NCBI GenBank assembly: GCA_963729165.1
Contig: CAVSMM010000001.1
Location: 62,001 to 126,000 of the forward strand
Length of the DNA stretch: 64,000 nucleotides
Source of the DNA: JACCZX01 sp963729165
GTDB taxonomy: Bacteria > Pseudomonadota > Gammaproteobacteria > Burkholderiales > Burkholderiaceae_F
Reading direction: 5' to 3'
Below are positions 1-8,141 of the stretch, piece by piece; within the stretch, counting starts at the first letter, position 1, and every line of letters starts with the position of its first letter. Under the pieces are notes generated by a model. That model did no database searches, was not told the origin of the DNA, and saw only the letters and a program-made list of their open reading frames with translations. The position numbers were made by a program, and so were the translations under genes.

Positions 1-2
1 TG

Positions 3-750
3 AGCGACCGGCTGCCGGGCATCGGCTTCGATTCAGCGCACAACCGCGCGATCACATGGGAGCACCTGCTCACACAGACCAGCGAATGGCAGGGCGAATG
101 TTTCGGCATGCCTGACCAGGTGGAGCACTACCGACGCGTGTCGCACGACCCCAAGCCATCCGCGGGCAGAGAAAGGAGAGCTTCGTCCGCTGCGCGAGCC
201 GGGAAGCTACTGGGAATACAACGACGTGCGCATCAACCAGCTCTCACTGGCGCTGCTTCATCTCTTCAAGCGGCCGCTGCCGGAGGTATTTCTCGAAAGT
301 GTGTTGCAGCCGATCGGCGGCGGTCGCGATTTCAAATGGGAAGGCTACGACGATGCGTGGGTCGAGATCGACGGCCAGCGCATGCAGTCAGTTCCCGGCG
401 GCACGCACTGGGGCGGCGGCGTGAAGATCAGCGCGCGCGACCAGGCGCGCATCGGACAACTGCTGCTGGACGGCGGCGCGCACCAGGGTCGGCAGGTCAT
501 TCCGCGCGAGTGGGTGCAGCGCATGCAAGAACCCCATGCAGTGGCACCCTTCTACGGCTGGCTCACGTGGCTCAATCGCGACGGGCGCCTGTTCGTCGAC
601 GCCTCGCGCGCGAGCTGGTTCATGTTCGGCGCGGGCGGCCACATGGTGTGGATCGATCCGGACAACGAAGCGGTGGTCGTTGCACGCTGGCTCGACGGCG
701 CGCATTCGGCGGGCTTCGTGCGCCGCGTAGCGGACGCTCTCACTCGTTAG
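3..750 (+). CDS. Serine hydrolase / beta-lactamase family, C-terminal part, frameshifted
   Basis: C-terminal part of a class C beta-lactamase-like serine hydrolase; its start and the SxxK nucleophile motif lie before the window. Frame 3 reads through EHLLTQTSEWQGECFGMPDQ and DPKPSAG up to about base 167. The reading then continues in frame 1 as EKGELRPLREPGSYWEYND and runs to the stop at 750. The join restores a continuous family-like sequence, so one extra base around 159-169 is inferred. The Tyr-Asn of EYND could be the YxN-type catalytic element, and GGTHWGGG could be the Lys/His-Gly box near the C terminus. Either a sequencing indel or a young pseudogene. Substrate unknown. Confidence 0.75.
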   Translation, partial: ATGCRASASIQRTTARSHGSTCSHRPANGRANVSACLTRWSTTDACRTTPSHPRAEKGELRPLREPGSYWEYNDVRINQLSLALLHLFKRPLPEVFLESVLQPIGGGRDFKWEGYDDAWVEIDGQRMQSVPGGTHWGGGVKISARDQARIGQLLLDGGAHQGRQVIPREWVQRMQEPHAVAPFYGWLTWLNRDGRLFVDASRASWFMFGAGGHMVWIDPDNEAVVVARWLDGAHSAGFVRRVADALTR

Positions 751-883
751 TGGCCGATCGTTCGCTCATGTCGGCTTCGAGCGGAATGCAAGCGGTACTC
801 GCTTTGCTCATGGTAACCATCACCGCTGGGTAGTGCGTGGGTGAGTTGGATCCCAACGAGCGCCCGAGTCTGAGGAATCTGCC

Positions 884-2659
884 TTGAACACGATCGAAGA
901 AGCGGCTGACCGTCTGGCGGAGCGTCCCGCGCCGAGCCAACGTTCCTACGCGCTGATACCGCCACCCAGTCCGCCAGCCGAGCAATCTCCTCCAGCCGCC
1001 GCGCGCACACGGCCGCAGATCCAGCGCATGAGCACTGAGCGATGGCGAATGTCTTCTTCGCTGCTGCTCTCGCTGCTGATTCATGGCTTGCTGCTGAGCC
1101 TGACCTTCAGTGGCCAGGGACTTGGGCTTCCGAGTTTGGGCTTCCCCTGGCAAGACCGCCGCGTTGAGGTGCCCGAGTTGCGCCTGGTGCTCGTTCCGGC
1201 ACCCGTCGCACGCGCGGTGACGAGGGTCGACTCGGTCGCGGGCGCGGCGCAGCAGGCATCGATCGAACCGCCTGTTGCCGGCGGACGTGCCCCGACTCCG
1301 CCGGCGTCGCCGACTCCATTCCGGGGGCGTGCCTTCGAGATCGTTCCAGCGGCCAAGCCAGAACGAATCGCCGTGATTCCTGCCGCCCCTGCAAAAGCGT
1401 CTACACGCCGCGATGAGTCCCGTCACGCAGTACCCGCGAAGATCCCCAAGAGGACCGCGATCGACGCGCCGCCGTCCAACGCGCCCAAGCTGATCGTGCC
1501 TACCGCTCCGCCGGGGCCCGATGTGATCACGGCCTCACCGAATGCATCTAGCCCGGAGACCGTGATGCCGGCGCATCCAGATCCCGGCGATCTAGCGCGG
1601 GAGCGAATCGCTGAGGACGTTCGACAACGAGCCGCTGCATTGGCCGACCAAGCGGATCAATTGGAGGCAGTGCGTGTTGAAGCCGCGAAGCGGGAGGCCG
1701 GCCTTGCGCAGGAAGCGGCACGTGTCGAGGCGGCGCAAGTGGAAGCAAAACGCGAGGACGCCCTGCAACTGGCTGCAGCACGACGGGAGGCGGAGCGGCA
1801 GGAGGCCGCTCGCCAGGAAGTCGCGGCGCGCCTCGAAGCCACGCGACGGGCTGCGGCACAGTTGGAGGCGGAGCGTCTGCTGGCAACTCGTCAAGAAGCT
1901 GCTCGTGTCGAGGCGGCGCAAGCAGCGCAACTGGAGACGGAGCGGCAGGAGGCCGTTCGCCAGGAAGCGGCGGCGCGCATCGAAGCCACGCGACGGGCTG
2001 CGGCACAGTTGGAGGCGGAGCGTCGACCTGCAATTCGTCCGGAAGCCGCTCCCGTCGCGGCAGCGCGGACAGTACAACCGGAGGCGCAGCGGCAGGAGCC
2101 CTCTCGTCAGGAAAACCCACGTGCGGAAGCTGCAAGACCGGAGGCCGAACGCCCAACGCCCGCACGACAGGCCGCAGCGCCGCAAGACGTCGCACGCGGC
2201 GAGGCAGAAAAAGAGGAGGACGCAAAACGGGAAGAGCGGCGCCGGGCTATCGGGCGTCAGCTTGATGAGGAAGCAGCCGCTCGCCAACTACCGCTCTCGT
2301 TGAGCACCGCACGTCGAGCCAGGCTATGGGGGCGCGTGGACCCCAATGTCGAACTTGTCCAGTACGCGGAGGGATGGGCCCGAAAAATCCAATTCAACAC
2401 ACCTGTCGCAACGGTGCGCGAAGTGGCGAAGCAGCCTCACCGCCATCCGATGGTGACGGTGGCCATTCGAAGCGACGGATCCGTGGAATCAGTGACCTTC
2501 GTGTTCCCTAGTGGCGTGGCGCAGGTTGATGACGCGATACGGCGCATCGTGAAAAGCCACGAGCACTACCCAGCGTTCCCGCCCGCACTGGCCCGCGAGT
2601 ACGACATCATTGAAATCCGCCGGACCTGGCACTTCGACGATGCCGTCCGGTTGCAGTGA
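884..2659 (+). CDS. TonB-family energy transducer-like protein with Glu/Ala repeats
   Basis: 591 residues from a TTG start (an ATG at 1028 would remove the Pro-rich head). There is a short cytoplasmic head, a single membrane segment at about residues 57-75 (SSLLLSLLIHGLLLSLTF, the TonB-type anchor pattern), then a Pro/Ala-rich stretch. A long Glu/Ala/Arg coiled-coil-like repeat region covers about residues 235-450. The C-terminal TonB-like fold is at about 510-590, with VAIRSDGSVESVTFVFPSG and an aromatic-rich end. TonB proteins carry proton-motive force to outer-membrane receptors with ExbB/ExbD; neither partner nor a receptor is nearby. The very long charged spacer is unusual for TonB and also recalls TolA. 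Assignment rests on anchor plus C-terminal domain. Confidence 0.7.
   Translation: MNTIEEAADRLAERPAPSQRSYALIPPPSPPAEQSPPAAARTRPQIQRMSTERWRMSSSLLLSLLIHGLLLSLTFSGQGLGLPSLGFPWQDRRVEVPELRLVLVPAPVARAVTRVDSVAGAAQQASIEPPVAGGRAPTPPASPTPFRGRAFEIVPAAKPERIAVIPAAPAKASTRRDESRHAVPAKIPKRTAIDAPPSNAPKLIVPTAPPGPDVITASPNASSPETVMPAHPDPGDLARERIAEDVRQRAAALADQADQLEAVRVEAAKREAGLAQEAARVEAAQVEAKREDALQLAAARREAERQEAARQEVAARLEATRRAAAQLEAERLLATRQEAARVEAAQAAQLETERQEAVRQEAAARIEATRRAAAQLEAERRPAIRPEAAPVAAARTVQPEAQRQEPSRQENPRAEAARPEAERPTPARQAAAPQDVARGEAEKEEDAKREERRRAIGRQLDEEAAARQLPLSLSTARRARLWGRVDPNVELVQYAEGWARKIQFNTPVATVREVAKQPHRHPMVTVAIRSDGSVESVTFVFPSGVAQVDDAIRRIVKSHEHYPAFPPALAREYDIIEIRRTWHFDDAVRLQ
1793..2032 (+). repeat. 147-bp direct repeat inside the TonB-like gene
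   Basis: A segment of about 90 bp beginning at 1793 (gagcggcaggaggccgctcg) recurs at 1940 with few changes. The period is 147 bp (49 codons), so the reading frame is kept. Weaker GAGGCGGCRC-type units flank it from about 1670 to 2110. The repeat encodes the Glu/Ala/Arg-rich coiled-coil spacer, and copy number could change by slippage or recombination without breaking the gene. Confidence 0.7.
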
Positions 2660-2799
2660 CGTGATGTCGAGCTTCGGGCAACGGACGCAACAGCGTCCAC
2701 GCGTCCTTCAGCGGATCGTAGGATTCGAAATGGGTACACGACCGCTGTAACCACGACTAACGCCGCGACGCCGGCGACCTTCCGTGCGATAGATCTCAT
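2640..2799 (-). pseudogene. Possible kelch-protein remnant (signal peptide plus one kelch-like motif)
   Basis: On the minus strand an ATG at 2799 opens MRSIARKVAGVAALVVVTA, which looks like a signal peptide. In another frame, immediately downstream (about 2735-2660), the translation HFESYDPLKDAWTLLRPLPE matches the kelch pattern YDPxxDxWxxLxPLPxxR. The two pieces lie in different frames and the middle of a normal kelch protein is absent. I read this as a deleted remnant abutting the TonB-like gene end. The match is short and the call is tentative. Confidence 0.3.
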
Positions 2800-2830
2800 C
2801 GCTTCACACTTACCTCGCGCGCGAATGTCT

Positions 2831-3235
2831 TTACCAGCGGCGCACGCCAACGGCGCCAACAGCACCGCGAAGGCCGACACAGCCGATGCACCCGATGCAG
2901 CCAATGCAGTCGACGCAGGCGATGCACCCGACGCACGCGACGCAGCCGACATTGGCGAAGCCGGCGAGGATGCCGGCGCTGCCGACTACAGCTGCGCTAA
3001 GGCCGACTGCTGCGCTGCCGATCACTCCGGCGCTGCCGGCCACGCCCGCGCTCATGCTCACGCCGGTGCTCTTCACGGTGGCAGCACTGCCGACGATGCC
3101 GGCCGACGCAACGCTGCCGGCACTTCCGACAACACCAATCGATGCGACACTGCCCGCACTGCCGACGACACCGGCCGAATCCGTGCTGCCGACGCTGCCG
3201 TCGCCTTCACGTTTTACTAATAGTTGCCTCATCAT
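2831..3235 (-). CDS. Triplet-repeat protein with cysteine every third residue
   Basis: 134 residues with almost perfect three-residue periodicity. The first two thirds read as x-Ser/Val-Ala/Val units (GVVGSAGSVASIGVVGSAGS). The last third has eight consecutive Cys triplets (GCV ACV GCI ACV DCI GCI GCI GCV), followed by GLRGAVGAVGV. Pairs of triplets give a hexapeptide-like V-G-S-A-G-S pattern that could form a beta-solenoid. The start at 3235 has a purine-rich GAAAGAGAAAG directly upstream. The plus strand is also open, but its product is Pro/Thr low-complexity. I prefer the minus strand because the Cys/Val pattern and ribosome site are coherent. Function unknown; I know of no enzyme with this pattern. 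Confidence 0.5.
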   Translation of the reverse strand: MMRQLLVKREGDGSVGSTDSAGVVGSAGSVASIGVVGSAGSVASAGIVGSAATVKSTGVSMSAGVAGSAGVIGSAAVGLSAAVVGSAGILAGFANVGCVACVGCIACVDCIGCIGCIGCVGLRGAVGAVGVRRW

Positions 3236-3271
3236 CTTTCTCTTTCACGACGAAAAGTTTCATCATGCGCG

Positions 3272-3627
3272 TCAACGCCCCGCGGAAAGGTGCTTATGAA
3301 TCAGTGCGACGACCGCCGCGCCTTCACCGATCGCGCCACCCACGCGTTTGACCGACCCCGAACGGACGTCACCGACCGCAAAAACGCCGGCCACGCTCGA
3401 CTCTAATGCAGCGGGGGTCCGCTGGCCTGCTTGCGCAGCCACTTCGCCCGTAACGATGAAACCTTGCTGGTCCAGTGCAACACCGCAACTCTTCAGCCAT
3501 TCAGTCTCGGGATCGGCGCCGACGAATAGAGACAGATTCTGGATCGAGTGCTGTGTCTCTACGGCGGTGCGAGTTTCTCGCCACGAAACGCCGGTCAACC
3601 ATCCGCCGACGTCGCCATGAAGTTGTG
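3272..3627 (-). pseudogene. Thioredoxin reductase-like C-terminal remnant
   Basis: The minus-strand translation carries the C-terminal FAD/NAD(P) region of a thioredoxin-reductase-type flavoprotein. It includes LFVGADPETEWL, then CGVALDQQGFIVTG, the FAD-binding VFAVGDVRSGSVKRVGGAIG, and EGAAVVALIHKHLS at the end. Homology starts near GDVGGWLTGVSWRETR (about 3620). The N-terminal FAD domain and the redox-active CxxC region are missing, because the sequence changes abruptly into a LuxR fragment on the opposite strand. Gene remnant, not a working enzyme. Confidence 0.75.
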
Positions 3628-3886
3628 TCCGCGGAGCGGTTGACGCCGCGTGAGCTCGAAGTGCTGGCGCGCATCGCCGCCGGTGACAGCAACAAGCTGA
3701 TCGCGCGCGCGTTCGACCTGAGTCTGCACACCGTCAAACGTCACGTCGCGCACATTCTCGACAACCTCGACCGAATCGCGCGGACAGGCAGCGGCTTGGT
3801 ACCGCTCGCACTTCGATCCGGTCTCCGACCCGCAGTTCGCTGACAGCACTTTTCAGCTTGCCGCACGCACGGGCGGGAGAACGTGA
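3625..3886 (+). pseudogene. LuxR-type helix-turn-helix remnant, frameshifted
   Basis: The translation from 3625 begins VSAERLTPRELEVLARIAAG and continues SNKLIARAFDLSLHTVKRHV, the standard four-helix DNA-binding domain of LuxR/MalT regulators. After HILDNLD the frame changes at about 3770 and the typical LuxR tail ESRGQAAAWYRSHFDP follows in frame 2, ending at 3886. The whole N-terminal sensory/ATPase part is absent. The tail overlaps the end of the convergent SRPBCC gene. Truncated and frameshifted, so a remnant. Confidence 0.75.
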
Positions 3887-4335
3887 CCGGTTTCGAGCAG
3901 CGTCTTCAGATTCGAAAGGACCATCGGCCAGCCGCCCGATATGCCCGCCAGCATCTTCGGGTCACGCTCGAGATCTTCATGGGTGACGGTCAGACGAACG
4001 AGCCCGTCGGCTTGCGACTCGATATCGAATGTAACACGCGAATGTTTCGACTCGTCCTCGGCCTCCTTCGGCCTGGCCCACGTCATAACCAGGCGACGCG
4101 GCGGGGTGCTCTCGATGATCTTGCCGACGATGTCGGCCGTGTGCGAATCGTCGACGCGTTGGTGCTCCCATCGAGAACCGGGCTTCCAATCCGACACGTT
4201 CACACGCGAGCATTCGCCATTGGAACCAACCCAATACTGGCGCGTCACGTCGGTGTCGACCAACGCCTGCCACACCTTCTCCGGCGTCGTCGCGATGTAG
4301 GTCACGTACACGAAGCTAGGTTTTTTCATTGTCAT
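3853..4335 (-). CDS. SRPBCC / AHSA1-family protein
   Basis: 160 residues from the ATG at 4335, whose A overlaps the TAA of the upstream ArsR gene (TAATG), indicating translational coupling. The family signature is clear: FVYVTYIATTPEKVWQALVD at the N terminus, then a Gly-Ser/Trp strand (DWKPGSRWEH), and SGGWPMVLSNLKTLLETG as the C-terminal helix. START/Bet v1-like proteins bind hydrophobic ligands in a cavity; many members are encoded beside an ArsR repressor. Ligand unknown. A longer reading of the frame runs back through the ArsR gene and is not used. Confidence 0.88.
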   Translation of the reverse strand: MTMKKPSFVYVTYIATTPEKVWQALVDTDVTRQYWVGSNGECSRVNVSDWKPGSRWEHQRVDDSHTADIVGKIIESTPPRRLVMTWARPKEAEDESKHSRVTFDIESQADGLVRLTVTHEDLERDPKMLAGISGGWPMVLSNLKTLLETGHVLPPVRAAS

Positions 4336-4661
4336 TACCTTCCAGTTTTCTTCTTGAGGTCGCGCAACGCACCGAGACGGCTGCGCTCGAACTTTTCGAT
4401 CCAGCGCTCGTAGATCTCGTGCAGCGGCACAGGGTTCAGGTAGTGGAGCTTTTCCCGACCCTGCCAAACGATGGCGACGAGGTTTGCTTCCTCGAGCTGT
4501 TGCAGGTGTTGTGTCACGGCTTGGCGTGTCATGTCCATGTGCTCACAGAGTGCCGTCAGCGTCTGGCCGTTCTCCCGATGCAGCAGGTCAAGCAGACGCC
4601 TGCGGCCCGGGTCAGCCAGCGCTTTGAAGACTTTGTCGATGTCCAATAATCCGGTCGTCAA
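4335..4661 (-). CDS. ArsR-family transcriptional regulator
   Basis: 108 residues with a winged helix-turn-helix. VFKALADPGRRRLLDLLHRE is the family hallmark at the N terminus, TALCEHMDMTRQAVTQHLQQ is the recognition region, and GREKLHYLNPVPLHEIYERW closes the domain. No metal-binding Cys pair is visible, so this is the SRPBCC-associated subgroup rather than a metal sensor. The start codon appears to be TTG. It sits between two SRPBCC genes on the same strand and probably controls them through the palindrome at 5311-5326. Confidence 0.88.
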   Translation of the reverse strand: MTTGLLDIDKVFKALADPGRRRLLDLLHRENGQTLTALCEHMDMTRQAVTQHLQQLEEANLVAIVWQGREKLHYLNPVPLHEIYERWIEKFERSRLGALRDLKKKTGR

Positions 4662-4789
4662 TGGAGTTCACCACAACGATCTCACGCCGCTGGCCAAGGA
4701 TGCCGAACCCTCCGCCGAGGACGATGATTTGCGCTCGTCGGAGTGTCGCGTTGAACCGGCCCGCAAGCTAAAGACCTTCACGTGGTGCA

Positions 4790-5249
4790 TCAGTCCGGCC
4801 CGTCGCCGCTGATATGGGTGTCGTTCGGGTTGGGGGTACCTTTCCCGGTTTCCACCAGCGACTTCAAGCTCATCAGATAAATCGCCCACTTGGTGCTGCA
4901 ATGGTGCATGAATTCCACCGGCTCCTTCCAACCCTGGTGTTTGAAGAGGACGATGGAGTATTCGCCTGCTTGTTTGAGATCAAAACTTACCTTGGTGCCG
5001 ATCCATTCTTCGGGCCCGCCGACCACTTGCCATAGCACACGCTTGGCAGGATGAAGCTCGAGAACCTTCATGTCGAAACCACCGATTCGCTGCCGCAGGG
5101 CTAAAGCGGAATTGGATCACTCCGCCGACTTTGCTTTCCCCTTGCGTGTCGTTCGTCCACCAGGACGCCAGACCTTCACGCGTGGCCAATGCTTTGTAGA
5201 CCTCATCCGAGGACGATTTGATGCCGACTCTATGCAGAATATCTGCCAT
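4790..5249 (-). CDS. SRPBCC / AHSA1-family protein, frameshifted
   Basis: Start ATG at 5249 preceded by GGAG. The first part reads ADILHRVGIKSSSDEVYKAL, then TREGLASWWTNDTQGESKVG and GGVIQFRF. The second part, in another frame, reads GGFDMKVLELHPAKRVLWQV and continues to VEFMHHCSTKWAIYLMSLKS. The two halves join near 5085-5100 to give a normal AHSA1-type protein of about 150 residues. The frameshift is a single base. It is the first gene of the SRPBCC-ArsR-SRPBCC group and is directly downstream of the best promoter in the window. Confidence 0.8.
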
Positions 5250-5303
5250 TTGCGACTGCTCCTTACGAGTTGTTGAGAACGACTGCCTGCGTCGTTGACG
5301 CGA

Positions 5304-5333
5304 ATAATAGGCAAGTATTTACTTGCATGTCAA
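5304..5333 (-). promoter_or_regulatory. Sigma-70 promoter with operator palindrome in the spacer
   Basis: On the minus strand a perfect -35 TTGACA (5333-5328) and a -10 TATTAT (5309-5304) are separated by 18 bp. The spacer holds a perfect inverted repeat GCAAGTA-TT-TACTTGC (5311-5326). The arrangement lets a dimeric repressor block RNA polymerase. The start codon of the SRPBCC gene is about 55 bp downstream. The ArsR product encoded two genes on is the obvious candidate ligand of this operator. Confidence 0.75.
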
Positions 5334-5337
5334 CTAG

Positions 5338-5652
5338 GTAGATTTTTCGCAGCAAACGAGGGGTGGCTCCACCCGCACGTTCCTCTGCGGTGACCTGTTC
5401 ACGCAAGGTGGTAGCGGGGAAATACCGCTCACCGAATCCGACATCCTCGGCCCAAGCGAGGCGTTCCGCGGGCCGATGGACTACTACTCACATGCGCCCG
5501 ATACCACTGCGATCCTCGAGCGTCTCGCAGGCGAGGAGCCAACGACGCTTGCGTGCATGCACGGCAGTGCTTTCCGCGGCGACGGGGCGGCGTTGCTGAG
5601 AGCGCTCGGTAAGAGCTTGAACGGGCGACACCCGTTGCGAGCGGCGGCGTAG
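5338..5652 (+). pseudogene. Metallo-beta-lactamase-fold hydrolase, C-terminal remnant
   Basis: Frame 1 on the plus strand translates to TRTFLCGDLFTQGGSGEIPL, then TESDILGPSEAFRGPMDYYS and EEPTTLACMHGSAFRGDGAA, ending at the TAG at 5650-5652. This is the C-terminal part of a metallo-beta-lactamase-fold protein: GDLF with a metal-ligand Asp, and CMHGSAFRGDG with the last metal-binding His. A stop at 5335 and loss of the N-terminal HxHxDH region show it is truncated. It abuts the operator region of the opposite-strand SRPBCC gene. Confidence 0.65.
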
Positions 5653-5678
5653 GCGGCGGTTCTATGCCTGGAGTGGCG

Positions 5679-6710
5679 CTAAGTAGCTCCCACTCCATCC
5701 ACCGTTTGCGTGGTAAGTAACAAACCAAGTTGCACGCCAAGGGCAAAGAGATCACCCGACTCCAAACGGCCGCGCGTTTCCAATTCCGTCGCGAGCGCGC
5801 GAATCGCGTGCTCATGCGGGAGGAAGCACTCGGCGACAAAGCGCTCATACATCTCGAAAACTCGCATGGGCTGCATGCTGCCAAACCGTTCGCGCGGAAG
5901 CCCTTCAAATTGCGCGACGTCCCGGGCACCCCGCACCAGCGCCACGTCGCGCGGCATTTCGCCCACGATTTGCTCGGCAACCAAGCCGCCCAACGTAGTC
6001 AACGAAAACCTCTCCAGGTCTTCGTGCTGCGGCTGATCGGTTTCCCTTTTGTCGGCAGGCTGCACATGACCCCCGAGTTCGAGAAAGATATCGAGGGGCT
6101 CGAGCGTCGCCAGCCGTGGTACTTCGCCGGCAACCAAGTAACCGGCGATGCAGCCGGCTTCACGCAAAGGTGTTGCGGTAGCGAGTGTCCGCAGCAGCTT
6201 GCGCGCTGCGAAGATTCGCTCGAATGAAATGCCGGTCCACTTGGACATTGCCGCATGTAGTTCAGTGCGGCTGGCCGTCGGGTCGTAGGCAGCGAGCTTT
6301 GCGAACCACACGTAATCAAGTCTGCGTCCGCCATGAAGAATGCGAGCCAGGCTGCGAATTCGGTCCTGTTCCCTGCCCCACACTTCAACCGCAGACGCAA
6401 CGTCGTCTTGGTCCAATTCACCAACCGTCTGCCTGACGACCCAAGGGTCCAGGCCGGCGTTGGTCAAGGCGACGAACTCGCACATATTGGCCAGCGGCGA
6501 AGCCTTCATCGACACGCCGATGGACAGTGAGGCTTCAGTGGGTGTCACGCCGTCGGCCAGCGCCCCCAGAATACGGGCAGCAGCACCTTGTGCGGCGATC
6601 CACTGCATATGCTCGACGGCCCCGCGCGCGTTTGGCTTCAGCGGTGCAGCACGATTGAGCTGCGTGGCGGTTAGCGATGCATCGAGCGCTCTCTTGGTGA
6701 TCTCAAACAT
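5679..6710 (-). CDS. Hypothetical protein, no recognised domain
   Basis: About 343 residues if started at the ATG of MFEITKRALDASLTATQ (6710); the frame is open to 6779 but the extra head looks non-coding. Mostly helical, soluble, no signal peptide or membrane segment. It contains SKWTGISFERIFAARKLLRT, and LETRGRLESGDLFALGVQLG near the C terminus. I do not recognise the family. A single gene, divergent from the Bug receptor at 6993. Confidence 0.65.
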   Translation of the reverse strand: MFEITKRALDASLTATQLNRAAPLKPNARGAVEHMQWIAAQGAAARILGALADGVTPTEASLSIGVSMKASPLANMCEFVALTNAGLDPWVVRQTVGELDQDDVASAVEVWGREQDRIRSLARILHGGRRLDYVWFAKLAAYDPTASRTELHAAMSKWTGISFERIFAARKLLRTLATATPLREAGCIAGYLVAGEVPRLATLEPLDIFLELGGHVQPADKRETDQPQHEDLERFSLTTLGGLVAEQIVGEMPRDVALVRGARDVAQFEGLPRERFGSMQPMRVFEMYERFVAECFLPHEHAIRALATELETRGRLESGDLFALGVQLGLLLTTQTVDGVGAT

Positions 6711-6992
6711 ATTGCGGTAACCCGTTTGGCCGCTTGCGGTGGGCCGCACTTTATGCCTGTGCGCAAGATGTAGCAACAAAAGATGTTTTCATACCACAGG
6801 TTGTAGGCTGAACTTCAAGTGGCACCGGAGGAGCCATCAGGGATGATCAGTCCGAAGCGCGAAGCAATCGACTACCCTTCAGTAGCTGCGGCACGGGAGA
6901 CGATTCGCACAGGTCGCCGCGAGGTAGTCGCATGAAAGCGACTCGCTCATAATTGCTCCACCGCAATCCCACTCGCTGATGAGGAGACTACC

Positions 6993-7961
6993 TTGCGCCG
7001 CACCTTGTTCTCTCTAGCTCTCTTAGCCGCTGCCTTTCTGTTCTCGCAAGACAGTTCTGCGCAGACCTACCCAACCAAGCCGATCAAAGCGATCGTGCCT
7101 TTCGCTCCCGGCAGCGCAACCGATCAGATTGCGCGGGCGTTTGCCGCTGATATGGCCAAGACCCTGGGCCAGCCCATCATCGTGGAGAACAAGCCCGGCG
7201 TGAACGGCATGCTCGGCGCTGCCGAGGTGGCCAAGGCGGCGCCCGACGGCTACACCATCCTGGTTGGCACGAACAGCACCAACGCCGCACTCAAAAGCAT
7301 CATGAAGCAGTTGCCGTACAACCAGGACACAGCTTTCGCGCCGGTGGGCTTCATGGGCTCCGTGCCGCTGATCGTTGCCGTCAACAACGATGTGCCGGCG
7401 AAGAGCCTGCGCGAGTTGGTGGATCTGGCCAAGAGCAAGCCGGACCACGTGACCTTCGCGAGCGCCAGCACGTCGCAATTAGTCTCAAGCGAAATGCTCG
7501 CCAGCATGGCCGGCGTGCGGATGACCAACGTGCCGTACAAGAGCGGCCCGGCAGCGATGACCGACCTGATCGGCGGGCAGGTGATGATGTTCACCGCCGA
7601 CTTCGCTGTGATGCTGCCGCAGGTGAAGGGAGGCAAGGTCCGCGGCCTGGCCGTTACGTCGGCCAAGCGCTCGTCCACGATTCCCGAGCTGCCCACGGTG
7701 AACGAGGCGCTGGGATTGAAGGACTACGAGCTGATCGCCTACTTCGCGATGTTCGCGCCCGCTGGCACCCCGCCGGATGTCGTCGCCAAGCTAAATCAGG
7801 CACTGAACGCTGCCGCTAACAGCAAGGAGCTGCAGGAGAAGTTCGCTCCCATCGGCTTCGTGGTGGAGCCCGGCACACCCGAGGCGCTAGCCAAGCGTAC
7901 GCAGGTAGAAACAGCGAAGTGGGCCAAGGCGATCAAGGACGCGAAGATCGAACCGCAATGA
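6993..7961 (+). CDS. Bug-family tripartite tricarboxylate transporter receptor
   Basis: 322 residues, TTG start preceded by GAGGAG. The signal peptide (residues 1-23) ends near SQDSSAQ. Mature protein begins TYPTKPIKAIVPFAPGSATD, the Bug hallmark, followed by GQPIIVENKPGVNGMLGAAE and KAAPDGYTILVGTNST. Bug proteins are periplasmic two-lobed receptors that bind small carboxylates and deliver them to TctAB membrane subunits. No TctA/TctB is nearby, which is typical of Burkholderiales orphans. Ligand unknown. Confidence 0.93.
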   Translation: MRRTLFSLALLAAAFLFSQDSSAQTYPTKPIKAIVPFAPGSATDQIARAFAADMAKTLGQPIIVENKPGVNGMLGAAEVAKAAPDGYTILVGTNSTNAALKSIMKQLPYNQDTAFAPVGFMGSVPLIVAVNNDVPAKSLRELVDLAKSKPDHVTFASASTSQLVSSEMLASMAGVRMTNVPYKSGPAAMTDLIGGQVMMFTADFAVMLPQVKGGKVRGLAVTSAKRSSTIPELPTVNEALGLKDYELIAYFAMFAPAGTPPDVVAKLNQALNAAANSKELQEKFAPIGFVVEPGTPEALAKRTQVETAKWAKAIKDAKIEPQ

Positions 7962-8141
7962 CGCGAGAGTGGATGTGTCGCGATAGCTGATGCACGTGTC
8001 ATATCGGCCATAAGCGTTGCAGTTCGGTTCGAAGCGCTTCACCGAGTCCTTCATTCTCGGCGAGATCATCAGGCGGCCTAGACAGCCCTTATGAAGGAAG
8101 GCTGCGCGAAAACAAACCGGCAGCCTGCTGCGAGACGTGAC

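Noticed and set aside
1548..2287. Long minus-strand frames antisense to the TonB-like gene
   Set aside because: They arise from GC-rich codons of the repeats; no domain, and the plus frame carries anchor and TonB fold.
2825..3299. Plus-strand open frames over the triplet-repeat region (Ala/Asp-rich and Pro/Thr-rich products)
   Set aside because: Open frames on both strands follow from the 9-bp periodicity; the plus products are low-complexity without a good ribosome site, whereas the minus product has a coherent Cys/Val pattern and a purine-rich leader.
8099..8126. Stem AGGCTGC/GCAGCCT after the first Bug receptor
   Set aside because: Seven base pairs with a 14-base loop and no T-run; too weak to call a terminator.
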